A stretch of 64,000 bases of DNA from Symbiodinium natans. Lineage: Eukaryota > Sar > Dinophyceae > Suessiales > Symbiodiniaceae. Shown here piece after piece: positions 31,349-42,332 of this stretch. The position numbers and the translations under genes were made by a program. Each line of letters opens with the position of its first letter. Positions within the stretch are counted from its first letter, which is position 1. The notes below the pieces were generated by a model. It made no database searches. It saw only the letters and a program-made list of their open reading frames with translations, and was not told the DNA's origin. The stretch lies in NCBI GenBank assembly GCA_905221605.1, contig CAJNDS010001001.1, positions 1,397,549-1,461,548 on the forward strand. The letters run 5' to 3'.

Positions 31349-31356
31349 GGGGGGGA
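31318..31356. repeat. poly-T/poly-G tract
   Basis: A T-run followed by a G-run of nearly 30 bases. Similar G- or C-homopolymers occur at 31772-31787, 34740-34760, 37657-37702, 38213-38252 and 45543-45562. Confidence 0.95.
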
Positions 31357-31581
31357 TCGGGGCCTAAACAATGATTAATTTGTCCAATCCTTTTAGGGTT
31401 AAGGGTTCAGGGTTTAGGATTTCGGGTCTAGGGTTAGGGCTTAGGGCTTAGGGCTTAGGGCTTAGGGTTTAGGGTTTAGGGTTTCGGGTTTAGGGTTTAG
31501 GGTTTAGGGCTTAGGGTTTAGGGTTTAGGGCTTAGGGCTTAGGGTTTAGGGCTCTTGGCCATAAGTGGCCCACGCCTGCAG

Positions 31582-31643
31582 CTGCTCCCAGAGGCCCTGA
31601 AGGGAGGACTGCCTCGGGGGCGTTCCAGGCGTCTTTTTGGACA
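31582..31643 (+). CDS. candidate plus-strand exon (LLPEALKGGLPRGRSRRLFG)
   Basis: 62 bp. Acceptor-like CCCACGCCTGCAG|, donor GGACA|GTGAGTTTAGGG, a canonical GTGAGT formed where the telomeric array begins. The minus strand is also open. Confidence 0.4.
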
Positions 31644-32738
31644 GTGAGTTTAGGGCTCAGGGTTTAGGGCAGTTTAGGGTTTAGGGTTTAGGGTCTTAGG
31701 GTTTAGGGTCCTAGGGTTTAGGGTTTAGGGTTTAGGGTGTGAGGCTTTTTTGCGTTGGAGGAGGAGCCGGAGGGGGGGGGGGGGGGGCGAGTTTAAGGGG
31801 GTTAGCTTGACAGGGTTAGGGTCCAAAAGGCGTGCATCTTTAAACCATGAGCGAAAGGCCCAAGCCATAAACCCCATACCTCAACGAAACCACCAATCCA
31901 GCCACACCCCTTAGCCGCCTTAGCCCCCACAAGTGCTTCGGGCTTAGGCTTGGGGTTCACATCGAGTTGTAGACCACATTAAAACGGTGTCTCTAGTCCA
32001 GCCACGCCCCTTCCAACACGGACGTCTCCGATCCGCAGACACGGAATAGCTCCGAAGCGAGCGTGGCCACCTGGCGTTGTTTAGGGTTTTATGGTTTAGG
32101 GTTTATGGTTTAGGGCTTAGGCTTTAGGGTTTCCGCTTTGCCCAAACCAGAAAAGAACATAATATCGAGGCCTTTTTAAAAGCAGAATGGGAGTTCTGAT
32201 TAGCTTAAACGTTTAGAACAAACCGTGACTTCCCTGGCTCCTGCCACAGGGCCGACAGGCCAAGCAAGCCCCTCCCTTCATCGAAGCCTTGCGCCAAGTC
32301 TCAACACAAAGTGTGGAGGTGAAAATCCTAAACCCTAAACCCTAAGCCTTCCATGGCTTTGGTTTTTGGGATCTGACGGAGGTCCGGTGGCCCGCGGGAG
32401 TGTGGCCACAAACCCTAAACCCTAAACCCTAAAGCCAAAAACCCTAAACGCCCTTTAAGCACAAGGCTTCAGGACGCCGCCCAGATGGCTGAGTTGCCCC
32501 AAGCCCGAAAGGAAACCCTAAGCCAGAACCTCTTGGCCCTAAGCACTTTGGCCCTGAAACCCTAAAGGCCGAAAGCCTAAAACATTAAAACCCTAAAACC
32601 CTTTTTGCATCTGGCCTGCTGTGACTAAAACCCTAAAACCCTAAACCCTCAAACAACCCAAAAACTAGAACTTAACAAACCCCTTTAAAAAAAACTCAAC
32701 CAAAAAACCCGAAACCCTCTGAAAGGTTCCGGCCTCAC

Positions 32739-32820
32739 CCCGCACGCCGGGCTCGGCGCCCTCGCGAAGCCGATCGAAGGCGGAGGCCACGGCGCCATCC
32801 AGCACCCGGAGGCCTTCGGC
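32739..32820 (-). CDS. candidate exon (AEGLRVLDGAVASAFDRLRE)
   Basis: 82 bp, continuing GAEPGVR. Acceptor-like CCCCTGAGCAG|, donor CGG|GTGAGG. Its first bases lie in the 26-bp sequence that is repeated on the far side of the upstream ITR block. Confidence 0.52.
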
Positions 32821-32825
32821 CTGCT

Positions 32826-32987
32826 CAGGGGTTGAGGGTTGAGGGCTGAGGGTTGAGGGTTTAGGGCTGAGGGTTGAGAGTTGAGGGTTTAGGGTTTAGG
32901 GTTTAGGGTTTGGGGTTTGGGGTTTAGGGTTTAGGGTTTAGGGTTTAGGGTTTAGGGTTTAGGGTTTAGGGTTTAGGGTTTAGGGAT
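32826..32987 (+). repeat. ITR block between near-identical 26-bp sequences
   Basis: TTGAGGG, TTTGGGG and TTTAGGG units. The 26 bases before it (32801-32826) and after it (32988-33013) are near copies (agcacccggaggccttc common to both). Confidence 0.85.
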
Positions 32988-33250
32988 AGCACCCGGAGGC
33001 CTTCAGCCTCTCCCCAAAGTTACGGGGAAGTTTTGGGTTGAGGGTTTGGGGTTTTGGGTTTGGGGTTTAGGGTTTAGGGTTTTGGGTTTTTCGCTTTAGG
33101 GTTGGGGTTTAGGGTGTAGGGTTTAGGGTGTAGGGTCTGTAGGGTTTAGGGTTTAGGGCTAGAAGGTTTGGGGTGAAGGACCCCAGAGACACCTTGTTGT
33201 TAAGCTAGCCTACCTCACATGATGTGAAGAACCTTCTGTGCTCCTTTAAA

Positions 33251-33600
33251 GAATCTGACTACGCTGTTCCTCTTCACGGGTGACAGTGCACGGGGAGGCG
33301 CGGTTCTTGGGGAATCGTGTGCCCTATATCCCCCTGTGCAACCCCTTAAGGCGCAACCCCTTACTATGAACGTAAGATAAGACTCAGAAGAAGAATCTGA
33401 CTACGCTGTTCCTCTTCACGGGTGACAGTGCACGGGGAGGCGCGGTTCTTGGGGAATCGTGTGCCCTATATCCCCCTGTGCAACCCCTTAAGGCGCAACC
33501 CCTTACTATGAACGTAAGATAAGACTCAGAAGAAGAAGAAGAAGAAGAAGAAGAAGAAGAAGAAGAGTCGGAGGAGGAGGAGGAGCAGAAGCAGCAGTAG
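33251..33600. repeat. 142-bp direct duplication followed by GAA/GAG repeats
   Basis: 33251-33392 is repeated at 33393-33534 with essentially no differences, and the second copy runs into (GAA)n and (GAG)n. The duplicated unit has no good frame. Confidence 0.9.
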
Positions 33601-34626
33601 CAACAATAATAATCCTCATCATTGATAATAACAAATATTGCAAAGTAACGATAGTGAAGGTTTCTGGACTTGTGCTGATTATTAGACGCTTGGCATGTCC
33701 CAGTTGGGCGTTTTCTTGCCCGTGGCATGTTGCGTGGGTTTTTTAAAGGCCCTTTTGCCTCGATGAGCTGCGAATTGGGTGAGGGCAGTGTCGTCTCGAG
33801 CTTGTCACTCCCAGCACAGCTCAGTCAGAAAGACTTCAGTCTGTGCTTGCATGTCGAAGCCCTTTCTGACAGCATGCCCTGAAGCCCTCAAGCCCTCAAT
33901 CTGCTTCCCTATGTTTTTCCCGTCCAGCACGTTGCATGCTTCTCGAGGCCCGCCTGCCGGCCCATGCCCCGCAGAACGCGGGCCCGGAAGAGAACGGAGG
34001 TGGCGTGGGGGAGGCCAACCTGCAGGGGTTTGTAGGGGTTTGTAGGGGTGTTTAGGGGTGTTTAGGGGTTTAGGGGTTTAGGCCATCTGCCTATAGGGGT
34101 TTGGGTTTAGGGGTTCAGGGGTTCACAGGGGTTTAGGGGTTTAGGAGTTTAAGGGGGTTTAGGGGCGTTTTGGGGTTTAGGGGTTTTTGCTGGGCCTCTT
34201 TCTGGATTCCAGGCTTCGGGGTGTCCAACGGGTTTGAGGTTCGGGTTTCGGGCTTCTTCGGGCTTCAGGGTCTCAGCCTCTTTTATTTTTTTTAAAGTTT
34301 TTTCGACTCCATGAAATGGGGCCTACATGGGCCTACCAGCAGGCTCCAGATGTGCTGGGGTCCCCACACATATATGCGTTCAAGCGGACGGCAGACCTTT
34401 AACTTAGGACCTAGGAGGGTTCCCGATGCCACTCGCACAGGGCAGGCAAGGCAAAAGCAGTCCAACTTCCTTGTCCTTCTGGTGCCTCAGATTCACAGAA
34501 ACAGAACTCCTGGCCACCTTTAAAGATGGAAGACATTGTCACATGGGACCCCGCATCTGTGTACAGGGACGAGGTGAATTCTGCAGCTGGCCGTGGAAGC
34601 CTCCACTCTTCCTGCGCCCCTGCTAG

Positions 34627-34730
34627 AGGGGCCTTAAGAATTCGAATAGGGTTTTGGGGGTTTATTATCGTATAATTATGAGGGGACCATAAGGGGATAC
34701 TATTGGTATTTACTTCGACCCCTATATTAG
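34627..34730. mobile_element. short TIR-type element, family D, without cargo
   Basis: About 100 bp, starting ggggccttaagaattcgaat and ending near cccctatatta. A related right half occurs at about 6335-6388, whose end 'cccctatattaaaattcctc' is roughly the inverse of the left end, suggesting short terminal inverted repeats. No coding sequence. Confidence 0.45.
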
Positions 34731-34849
34731 GTGTTCATGGGGGGGGGGGGGGGGGGGGGGCGCAAGGTGCGTTTTAAGGGGTTCGGCACGCCCCTTCGCG
34801 AGCTGGACAGCTGTTCTAAAACCCTTCAAACGATTCAAATGCGCGCGAG

Positions 34850-34960
34850 ATGAGAACTGTGCAGCCGGCGCCCGCTCTTGTAGTTGGGCCCGGCGGCCGT
34901 GCGCGCTTCATGTGGCACAAGCACCCGGTGACTGAGGCGGAGCGCAAGGTTAGAGGTTGA
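34850..34960 (+). CDS. candidate short plus-strand exon (RARFMWHKHPVTEAERK)
   Basis: ATG-initiated frame of 36 codons, high GC3, with a donor-like CGCAAG|GTTAGAGG before the TGA. Could be a first coding exon. It is convergent with the twin-CX9C gene. Confidence 0.28.
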   Translation: MRTVQPAPALVVGPGGRARFMWHKHPVTEAERKVRG

Positions 34961-35100
34961 GAAAGCCTACAACCGCCTCTTAGTTAGAGCCTCCCTGTCT
35001 CAGTATCCGGGGTGTACCAGCATGGGAACGTGACAGATACGGCTGCCTGTCACGGGCATGCAGATTTCTTTCAAATGCAGTTCTACAACCCCACTCATCT

Positions 35101-35667
35101 TCACTCCCAGGTGCCAGCGATGCTGAAGTGCTTGGCGACCTTGAGGGACTCCGGCGGGCTTGGGTGCTTCTCGTGCTTCTTGCCCTCGTTCAGCTCCTTC
35201 GTGCCTTTCACGCACTGGTCGAAGGCTGTGCGTGAGGTGAAGCACTTGTCTTGGCCGTCAGGGCTCAGGAAGATGTAGTCCGTTCCCTTGGTCATGGAGT
35301 TGCGCAGGTAGTTCTCCACGCACTTGCCGTGCACGCTCAGCTCCATCTCGCAGGTTCGCGGGCCGTGGCGGGCATGCAGCAGCGTCGGCAGCACCTCCCC
35401 ATCTCCGCCGCTCACGCGTCCCGAGGCAGCCTGCTGCTTGTAGAAGTCCAGAGGCTGCGCTTGCGAACTCACCTGGTTGATGACCTTCTTCTCCACCTTC
35501 TGCTTCGGGCCATGCGTGCAGTTCACATACTCCTGGCGCGTGTCCGCGCACTTGTCGTACTCGTGGTAGGCGCCCGGTGCATACGGCGTCTCGCTCTCGC
35601 GTGCCTTGCGGAGGAAGTTCTTCACGCAGTCTACGTGCGCTTGGAGGCCACGCTCGCACCAGGACAT
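35101..35667 (-). CDS. double twin-CX9C (CHCH-type) protein
   Basis: Starting at the first in-frame ATG the product is 188 aa. The frame stays open to 35781 but its first start-like codon is GTG, and a TTTGCAG acceptor-like site lies between, so the upstream part may be UTR or another exon. Four CX9C motifs are visible: C4/C14 with C40/C50, and C106/C116 with C142/C152. Both pairs are separated by exactly 25 residues, and the two halves share C-V-x-N-x-L-R after the first motif and D-K-C before the second, so the protein is an internal duplication. Twin CX9C proteins are usually imported into the mitochondrial intermembrane space by Mia40/Erv1 and disulphide-bonded; that location is inferred. 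The two-domain layout recalls NDUFA8, but dinoflagellates are thought to lack a standard complex I, so I do not assign that name. The C-terminus is Lys/Glu-rich. Confidence 0.8.
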   Translation of the reverse strand: MSWCERGLQAHVDCVKNFLRKARESETPYAPGAYHEYDKCADTRQEYVNCTHGPKQKVEKKVINQVSSQAQPLDFYKQQAASGRVSGGDGEVLPTLLHARHGPRTCEMELSVHGKCVENYLRNSMTKGTDYIFLSPDGQDKCFTSRTAFDQCVKGTKELNEGKKHEKHPSPPESLKVAKHFSIAGTWE

Positions 35668-36055
35668 GCTGCACCGAAAATATCGGGCGGAGGGGCCGGA
35701 GCTCGGGTTGTACTGCGCTGCAAATGCTTGAGCCGCAGCCAGTGTAGGGCTCTGCGTCTGAGGCCGACCCCACGACAGCACAATCCTTGACTAATAAGTA
35801 ACTAGGATGACCCTATTCCTGCGCATGATCGCCTTAAACCCAATAAGGGAAAACATAAAATGTCCCAAGGGGGCCTACCTAGGTAACGGGTATCTTGCAC
35901 TGACTGAAGATATGAATTCCCCGAGCCCGCCGAGCTCTTGGGGTTCATTGGGGTACTTTTTCGTAAGGGCCATAGGCAATCTAACTGCGGTTATAGCCTT
36001 AGCTGCCCTACTTAGAACCGTACTTCTTAGAAGCATCCATGAACCTCACTAAGTA

Positions 36056-37100
36056 ACCCTAAACCCTAAGCCCTAACCCGCTTGTTCTACACCCTCAGCC
36101 GTAAACCCTAAACCCTAAGCCCTAAAACGCTCCCCCTCGGCTGAATACGGCTTCCGCGGCCAAGCCACATCGTAGTGGGACTCCAGCAAGCGCTCGGCGA
36201 GCCTGAAGCTCTTCTCCTCGACCTGGAGATGGTTTACGTGTTGTTGTTTATTTCCCACCCGTTTCGCAAGCGTTTAGGGTTTAGGGTTTAGCTAGTGAAC
36301 ACCTCCGCATGAACATCAACGTTTTGTCCATCATGTCCTGCTAAAGGAACCGGGTCCCTCAAACTTCAAGCACTGTTGATGACGATGTCGACGACGTGTA
36401 AACTTTTCATCCAGTCTCAGCCAAGCAGATTAGATGCGCCAACACATCAACAGCTTGGCTCCCCCACCCAAACGAGATGCTCCGGCACGGGTCTCAAAAC
36501 AAGAAGAAGACGAAGAACTTCTCAAAAGAGATAAAGAAAGAGAGTAAGTAAGTGTGCGCGTGTATAATGAAGCAGAAGAAACTCAAACACAATCAAAAAA
36601 AGAGGATCTGAAGAGGCTTGTGGGACTCAAGGCTTAAGCCGATCACGCAAGGGCAGTCTGCGTCGGCTGCAGCATCGTTGAACAACGTTCGCCCAGGAGT
36701 ACATGTGAGGACTCATCTAAATTCTGGCCCTTATTTTTTCCTACTTTTCAAGTATTAGGGCCGCCGCAAAGGTAAGGACCCCAAAAAGTGACAAAAATTG
36801 AGAGAAGTGATCATGTTGCGATCCAGCATAAGAACCAACAGCAGGGGCTTAGGAGCCAGAGATGGGTTGTGAGAAACGTATCATGCTCACGAAGATCTCC
36901 GAAAGCGGCAGAAGCTTTGCATGACAAGCAGCTCGTTCCGCCTCTTGTACTATGCCTTTGAGCTTGCTTACTAAATAATGGCCGTTCCCCTTCAAGTTCC
37001 TGTGCCACGTCCGTCGTAGCAAAGGACTTCAGTCGACTTTAAGACCTGACACTGAAGCCCTGAGTCCTGAGACACCCAAAACCCTGAAACCCTCAACCTA
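36056..37100. other. unique stretch almost free of telomeric repeats, no clear gene
   Basis: Only short TTTAGGG/CCCTAAA pieces near 36057-36125 and 36270-36290. The middle (36300-37010) is GA-rich in places and has no frame I trust; the longest minus frame (36811-37008) lacks recognisable features. Confidence 0.5.
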
Positions 37101-37154
37101 CCTAAACGGCTCCAGCACAGCGCATCCCTAAACCCTAAACCCTAAACCCCAAAC

Positions 37155-37233
37155 CCCGGCCAGGCGACGCAGCACCGCATCAGCCCCGCCAGCTGCGGCG
37201 CGGAGGCCAGAGGGTCCGAAGAAGCCAAGGGCT
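37155..37233 (-). CDS. candidate exon (PLASSDPLASAPQLAGLMRC)
   Basis: 79 bp, continuing CVAWP. Acceptor-like CTCCTGGGAG|, donor-like GGCCG|GGGTTTGGGG passing into TTTAGGG. Confidence 0.42.
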
Positions 37234-37894
37234 CCCAGGAGGGGGCTGGGCCTTGGGTTTCGGGTCTTGGGTTTTAGGGTTTAGGGTTTAGGGTTTAGGG
37301 TTTAGGGTTTAGGGTTTAGGGTTTATAGGGGTTAGGGTTTAGGGTTTAGGGTTTATAGGGGTTAGGGTTGAAAGGGGTTAGGGTTCTAGGGTGTAGGGTT
37401 GAGGGTTTAGGGTTCAGGGTTTAGGGTTTTAGGGGCTTAGGGGTTTAGGATTTTGGGTTTAGTTGGGGGCTGCTCTACATTCTGGGCCTTTGGAGACTTC
37501 TACATGCCACAAGAGGCCCCTGGGCTTCCGCCTATTGCAAGTAAAGATGCCGAGCACATCCAGCAGGTCGAAGGAGAGGGCGCGTCGGAGAGCGGCCTTC
37601 CATTAAGGGAAAAAAGGGAGGGACCCCTCGAAGGGACCCTAGATCATAATCCCCTGCCCCCCCCCCCCCCCCCCCCCCCCACCCCCCCCCCCCACCCCCC
37701 CGCCCCACCCCGCCTAGAGCCTCAACCCCAAACCCTTAACCCCAAAACCCTAAACCCTAAACCCTCAACCCAAACCCCAACCACACCACCCCACAGGGGG
37801 GCCCAAACCACAGGGGGAGGGGACCCTAAACCCTAAACCCTAAACCCTCAACCCCTAAACCCTAAACCCTAAACCCTAAACCTTTGGTTCAAAA

Positions 37895-38135
37895 CGCGAG
37901 AGAGCGATACCGGGGAATGGCGCGGGGGTGAAAGCGAAACGGGGATATTTTAAAGCGAAGCGGGATGAACGAAGCGGGGATGAAAACGAAATGGGGATGA
38001 AAACGAAAAAAGGATGAACACGGCGCGGGGATCAGAACTGCGGGATGAAGGATGAAAACAAAACGGGGATGGCACGGGGATACGAAAACGAAAACGGTTG
38101 AAACGAAACGTGGATGAAGATGAGGCGGGATGGCG
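37895..38135. repeat. degenerate GGGGATGAAAACGAAA tandem repeat
   Basis: About 15-18-bp units rich in GGGATGAA and ACGAAA, strongly diverged. Non-coding. Confidence 0.75.
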
Positions 38136-39349
38136 CCTAAACCCTGAACCCTAAACCCTAACCCTCACCCTCAACCCAAACCCCAACCACACCACCCCAC
38201 AGGGGGGCCATGGGGGGGGTACCATGGGGTGGGGGGGGGTGGGGGGGGCAGCGACGCTGCAACATATATATCTTATATAGTCCCTAGAAACCTAAGTAGC
38301 CCCTCAATAACCCCCAAATTGAACCCAAGGTCCCTTGTAAGGGTCCCTCCTTTAGTCCCTTGATTCCAGGCGATTTCCCTTCAAAGACCATCGGTTTGGG
38401 TCCCCGCGCGAAGCCAAGCCCGAAGGCTGTCTCCCTCTCCCTCTCAATAAGCCCAAAACTAAACCCCTAAACCCTAAACCCTAAACCCTAAACCTTAAAC
38501 CCTTGAACCCTTTTTTTGAACCCAGGCTCTGCACTATCAGCTGGGAAACAGGCATGACCGTTGCACCCCTGTCTGGACACTTTGGCAGGTACACAAGTCT
38601 CAACGACATCCTAGAGCGAATCAGAATCCATCACATGAACCCTTGAAACCTAAACCCAAGAACCTAAACCTTAAACCCTTTTGAGAACGGGCTTTGGAAT
38701 AAACCCTGAACGCTAAACCCTAAACCCTAAACCCTAAACCCTAAACCCTAAACCCTAGACCCTAGACCCTAGACCCTAAACCCTAACCCTTCTAAACCTT
38801 GCTTCCCCGGCCTCCCCACAGCACCTCATCGTCCCAGAGCTGAACTGCGCGGCGTCCTGGGGCATGGGGCGCCTACCCTAAACCCTAAACCCTAAACCCT
38901 AAACCCTAAACCCCAAACCCTATTCTTTCCCCCTAAACATCAAAACCCTACTTGGGGGTTCAGGGTACTTCTAACTCCAATTAAAACTATGACTTTAATG
39001 AGTGATGACTCTAATGACTGCAATGACTCTAGTGTCCTTCACAGAGCACCCTACAGCCACAGGGCATCTTTATAGTCAAGCCCCGAGGAGGATATACGTT
39101 ACAAGCCCGAAGCACAACGCGACAGGCGGGGTCGTGAAAAAGTCTGCTTCGCTGGCTTGGGTTCGCCTGGTTTCATTGGTCTCATTACGTTGTGGGTAGT
39201 GTTTGGGTGGTCTGGGGGGTGGGCATGTCTGCACAATATGGCGTTCAGCTCACCAAATGCTGCACACTTGTACTTAGACCATGTGCCCTACACCCTACAC
39301 CCACCCCACAGCTTCTGAACACCTCCACCCTAAACCCTAAACCCAAAAC

Positions 39350-39436
39350 CCGTCGCAAAGCAGGCCGCCAAGCCGCCAAGGCATCCACGAACTCCAGCGC
39401 CGGGCCATTGGGCTCCAAAACCTCCCCAAGTAGTCT
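39350..39436 (-). CDS. candidate exon (RLLGEVLEPNGPALEFVDAL)
   Basis: 29 codons exactly, continuing AAWRPALRR. Acceptor-like ACCGGCCCCAG|, donor-like CGACGG|GTTTTGGG. The upstream intron would consist of the 39.45-39.93 kb 9-bp repeat. Confidence 0.52.
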
Positions 39437-39447
39437 CTGGGGCCGGT

Positions 39448-39930
39448 CTGGTTTAGGGTTTAGGGTTTAGGGTTTAGGGTTTAGAGGGTTTAGAGGGTTT
39501 AGAGGGTTTAGAGGGTTTAGAGGGTTTAGAGGGTTTAGAGGGTTTAGAGGGTTTAGAGGGTTTAGAGGGTTTAGACGGTTTAGACGGTTTAGACGGTTTA
39601 GACGGTTTAGACGGTTTAGACGGTTTAGACGGTTTAGACGGTTTAGACGGTTTTGACGGTTTTGACGGTTTTGACGGTTTTGACGGTTTAGACGGTTTAG
39701 ACGGTTTAGACGGTTTAGACGGTTTAGACGGTTTAGACGGTTTAGACGGTTTAGACGGTTAGGGCGGTTTAGACGGTTTAGACGGTTTAGACGGTTTAGA
39801 CGGTTTAGACGGTTTAGACGGTTTAGACGGTTTAGACGGTTTAGACGGTTTAGACGGTTTAGACGGTTTAGACGGTTTAGACGGTTTAGACGGTTTAGAC
39901 GGTTTAGGGTTTAGACGGTTTAGGGTTTGG
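39448..39930 (+). repeat. ITR evolving into 9-bp TTTAGAGGG and TTTAGACGG arrays
   Basis: TTTAGGG (39448-39480) passes into about 11 units of TTTAGAGGG, then about 38 units of TTTAGACGG with an inner block of TTTTGACGG (about 39650-39688), and ends with TTTAGGG again. Confidence 0.93.
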
Positions 39931-40273
39931 GTTTGGCTTTAAGGGCTCTAGGGGTTTGGGGTTTTTTGAAGCTTTTGAGGGCTTGGAGGGTGTTGAGAGC
40001 TGTTTGGCTTGGGGGGACTGGTCTTATTGCTGCAAAGGAGCTCGGACCCTTTCTGCTTGAGGAGCGGCTTGGCTCCCTAAACCCTAAACTCTTGCAGCCA
40101 GCGGGGGCCCACTTTTGCTCCCTACCAACCCTTTGCAACGAGAGCCAAACCCCAAATCCGAAGCAAGGAAACCCCAACCGGTTTAAACTCTAAGCTCCCA
40201 AAGCCTTTAGGACCTCTCAGAAGCCCCCCGATCCGAAAACCCTTAAGGCCAACCAAAACAAAAACCTAAACAC

Positions 40274-40336
40274 GCCTCCAGCGCCGAATAGACCAGCCCA
40301 GGCTCAATGGCGCAGCGCCCCGCGACCTGGCGGGGG
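40274..40336 (-). CDS. candidate exon (PRQVAGRCAIEPGLVYSALE)
   Basis: 63 bp. Acceptor-like GAACTTTGTAG|, donor-like GGAGGC|GTGTTTAGG. Confidence 0.45.
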
Positions 40337-40825
40337 CTACAAAGTTCAGGGTTTGGGGTTTGGGGTTTGGGGTTTGAGGTTTCGGGTTTAGGGTTAGGGA
40401 GGTTAGTCAGGGTTTAGGGTTGACCGTTAGCGTTTGGGCAGGTGCCAGGGCTAGAAGGGGTGTGGAAGCGGGAAGAGCCCAAGAGCATTCCCCCTCACCC
40501 CCCACACCCCAAAACCCCGGACCAGAGATCCAAACCAGAAAGAAGTCGGAGTTTTTTACCCTTTTGACCCCGCGCGCTCTGACGGGTCCGTGGCTGCCGA
40601 ACAGCCCTGCTGTGTTTTTAACCCTAAACCCTAAACCCTAAACCCTAAACCCTAAACCCTACAAAAGGGCGTCTTAAGCATGATCAACCTCTGCACCAAC
40701 CCGAGGAAACCACCGGAACGCCGACCATAGCGAGGCTGTTGCAGGCAGCAGGTAGACGCAAAACCCTCGACCCTGAACCCGTTTGAACCCAAGACTGAGG
40801 AACGTGCCGGATGCGCGAGCCCTAA

Positions 40826-40952
40826 ACCCTAAACCCTAAACCCGAAACCCGAAACCCGAACCCTAAACCCTAAACCCTAAAACCCTAAACCCTAACCCTA
40901 AACCCTAAACCCGAAACCCTAAACCCTAAACCCTAAACCCTAAACCCTAAAC
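40826..40952 (-). repeat. CCCTAAA ITR block
   Basis: CCCTAAA with CCCGAAA variants, flanking a possible minus-strand exon at about 40960-41015. Confidence 0.88.
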
Positions 40953-41212
40953 CAAAACCCAGAAAAGAAAACGGCACCTCGGCCTCCAGGCCCCAGCGCG
41001 CCTCGGTGCTTTGGAGGGGGGCAGTCTTTGCCAAAACACCGAAACCTTCCGACCTGCCCGTAAATACCCCTTAAACACCCTTCAACTTCCCACAATGCCC
41101 AAAAAGTCCTTAAGCACCGTAACACGCCATAAAAGCCACCAAGAACCCTAAGAACCCCTAACCCTAAACCCTAAACCCTAAACCCTAAGCCCGAAAAACA
41201 CCTAAAAGCCAC

Positions 41213-41293
41213 AAATGGCCTGGGCCAACGCCGCCTCCAGCCGCCTCGTGTCGCCACCGGCTTCCGCGCACCGGAGCTCAACTGCCTCGGAAG
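41213..41293 (-). CDS. candidate exon (SEAVELRCAEAGGDTRRLEA)
   Basis: 81 bp, continuing ALAQAI. Acceptor-like CCCCCCTCTCCAG|, donor-like CCATTT|GTGGCT. Joins in phase to the candidate first exon at 42333-42456 (G plus CT gives an Ala codon). Confidence 0.5.
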
Positions 41294-41585
41294 CTGGAGA
41301 GGGGGGGGGGGGGGGCCGTAAAGGATGTAGGGTTGAGGATTTAGGGTTTAGGGTTTTTTGGATCTGGGTTTAGGGTTTAGAGTTTAGGGTTTAGGGTTTA
41401 GGGTTTAGGGTTTAGGGTTTAGGGTTTAGGGTTTGGGGTTTGGGGTTTGGGGTTTGGGGTTTGGGGTTTGGGGTTTGGGGTTAGGGCTTCAGGGTTCGGG
41501 CTGAAGGCTTGCTATTTTGGGGTTTAGGGTTTAGCGCTTCCGGGTGTTTGCGGCGTTGAAACTTCATTTGGTTTGGGGTTTAGGG

Positions 41586-41702
41586 CTACTTGAAGGTCCA
41601 TGGGCACATATAAGTAGGGATGTAAGTGCCCTAAGTGAGGCTACAACCAGAACTACCCCCATTTTTACCTGCTTATTCGTAGCCACGAACCTCGTGTCAA
41701 GG
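41586..41702. mobile_element. family A foldback element
   Basis: Left end tacttgaaggtccatgggca, right end near gtagccacgaacctcgtgtc. More diverged than the other copies but with the same subterminal taagtaggg/cctgctta pairing. Non-coding. Confidence 0.5.
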
Positions 41703-41980
41703 CTACTGCTTCTGCAAAAGAAGGCAGCAAATCTTCAGCCCCAAGCCCTAAACCCTGAACCCTGAACCCTGGAACCTCCAAGTACTATAGTGTCAAGGCT
41801 ATTGCTTGTTCAAAAAAAGGGCTCTTTGGGTAGCAAATCTTCAGCCCTAAGCCCTAAACCTTGAACCCTGAATCCTAAATCCTGTAGAAGTGGAAGCTGG
41901 CCAAGCCAGCGGCCGCTTCGACCAGGAAGAGGGAGTGCAGGTCATCCCACCTGTGATTGGAGGCTCAGGCTACATATTGA

Positions 41981-42113
41981 CCGACTTGGTTGCTGAGCTC
42001 ATACTCCCCCAAGAAGTGTAAACCCTAAACCCTAAACCCTAAACCCCAAACCCTGTGTTATAGGGGCTTATAGTATCCCAAAAAGTGTAAGGTGTACTCA
42101 CTCAGCTACCAAG
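41981..42113. mobile_element. short TIR element, family C, with telomeric insertion
   Basis: Same element as 6213-6320 (ends gacttggttgctgagctc and actcactcagctaccaag). Where the 6.2 kb copy has cgctttcagttct after the first AAGTGTA, this copy has about 35 bp of CCCTAAA repeats (42019-42053). Confidence 0.55.
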
Positions 42114-42185
42114 CCCATTACAACTGTACTTATATACCGACTTATAAGCCCCTTAAAAGGCCCTAATATGATTTGGGGCAAAAAT

Positions 42186-42298
42186 AATCATAATAGTAAT
42201 AATAATGATGATGATGATGATGAGAATCATAATAATCATGACGATGATGATGATGATAAAAACAAAGGATTTAATAACAATAATAGTAATAATATTAA
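42186..42298. repeat. AT-rich trinucleotide tract (ATA/ATG)n
   Basis: AATAATGATGATG-type repeats inside a locally AT-rich stretch, directly before the candidate exon at 42333-42456. Confidence 0.88.
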
Positions 42299-42332
42299 AC
42301 TACTCTAATTATTAAGGCTCCTATAGCGCCAC

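Noticed and set aside
39480-39925. CRISPR-like regular repeat
   Set aside because: Contiguous 9-bp tandem units with no spacers; eukaryotic context.
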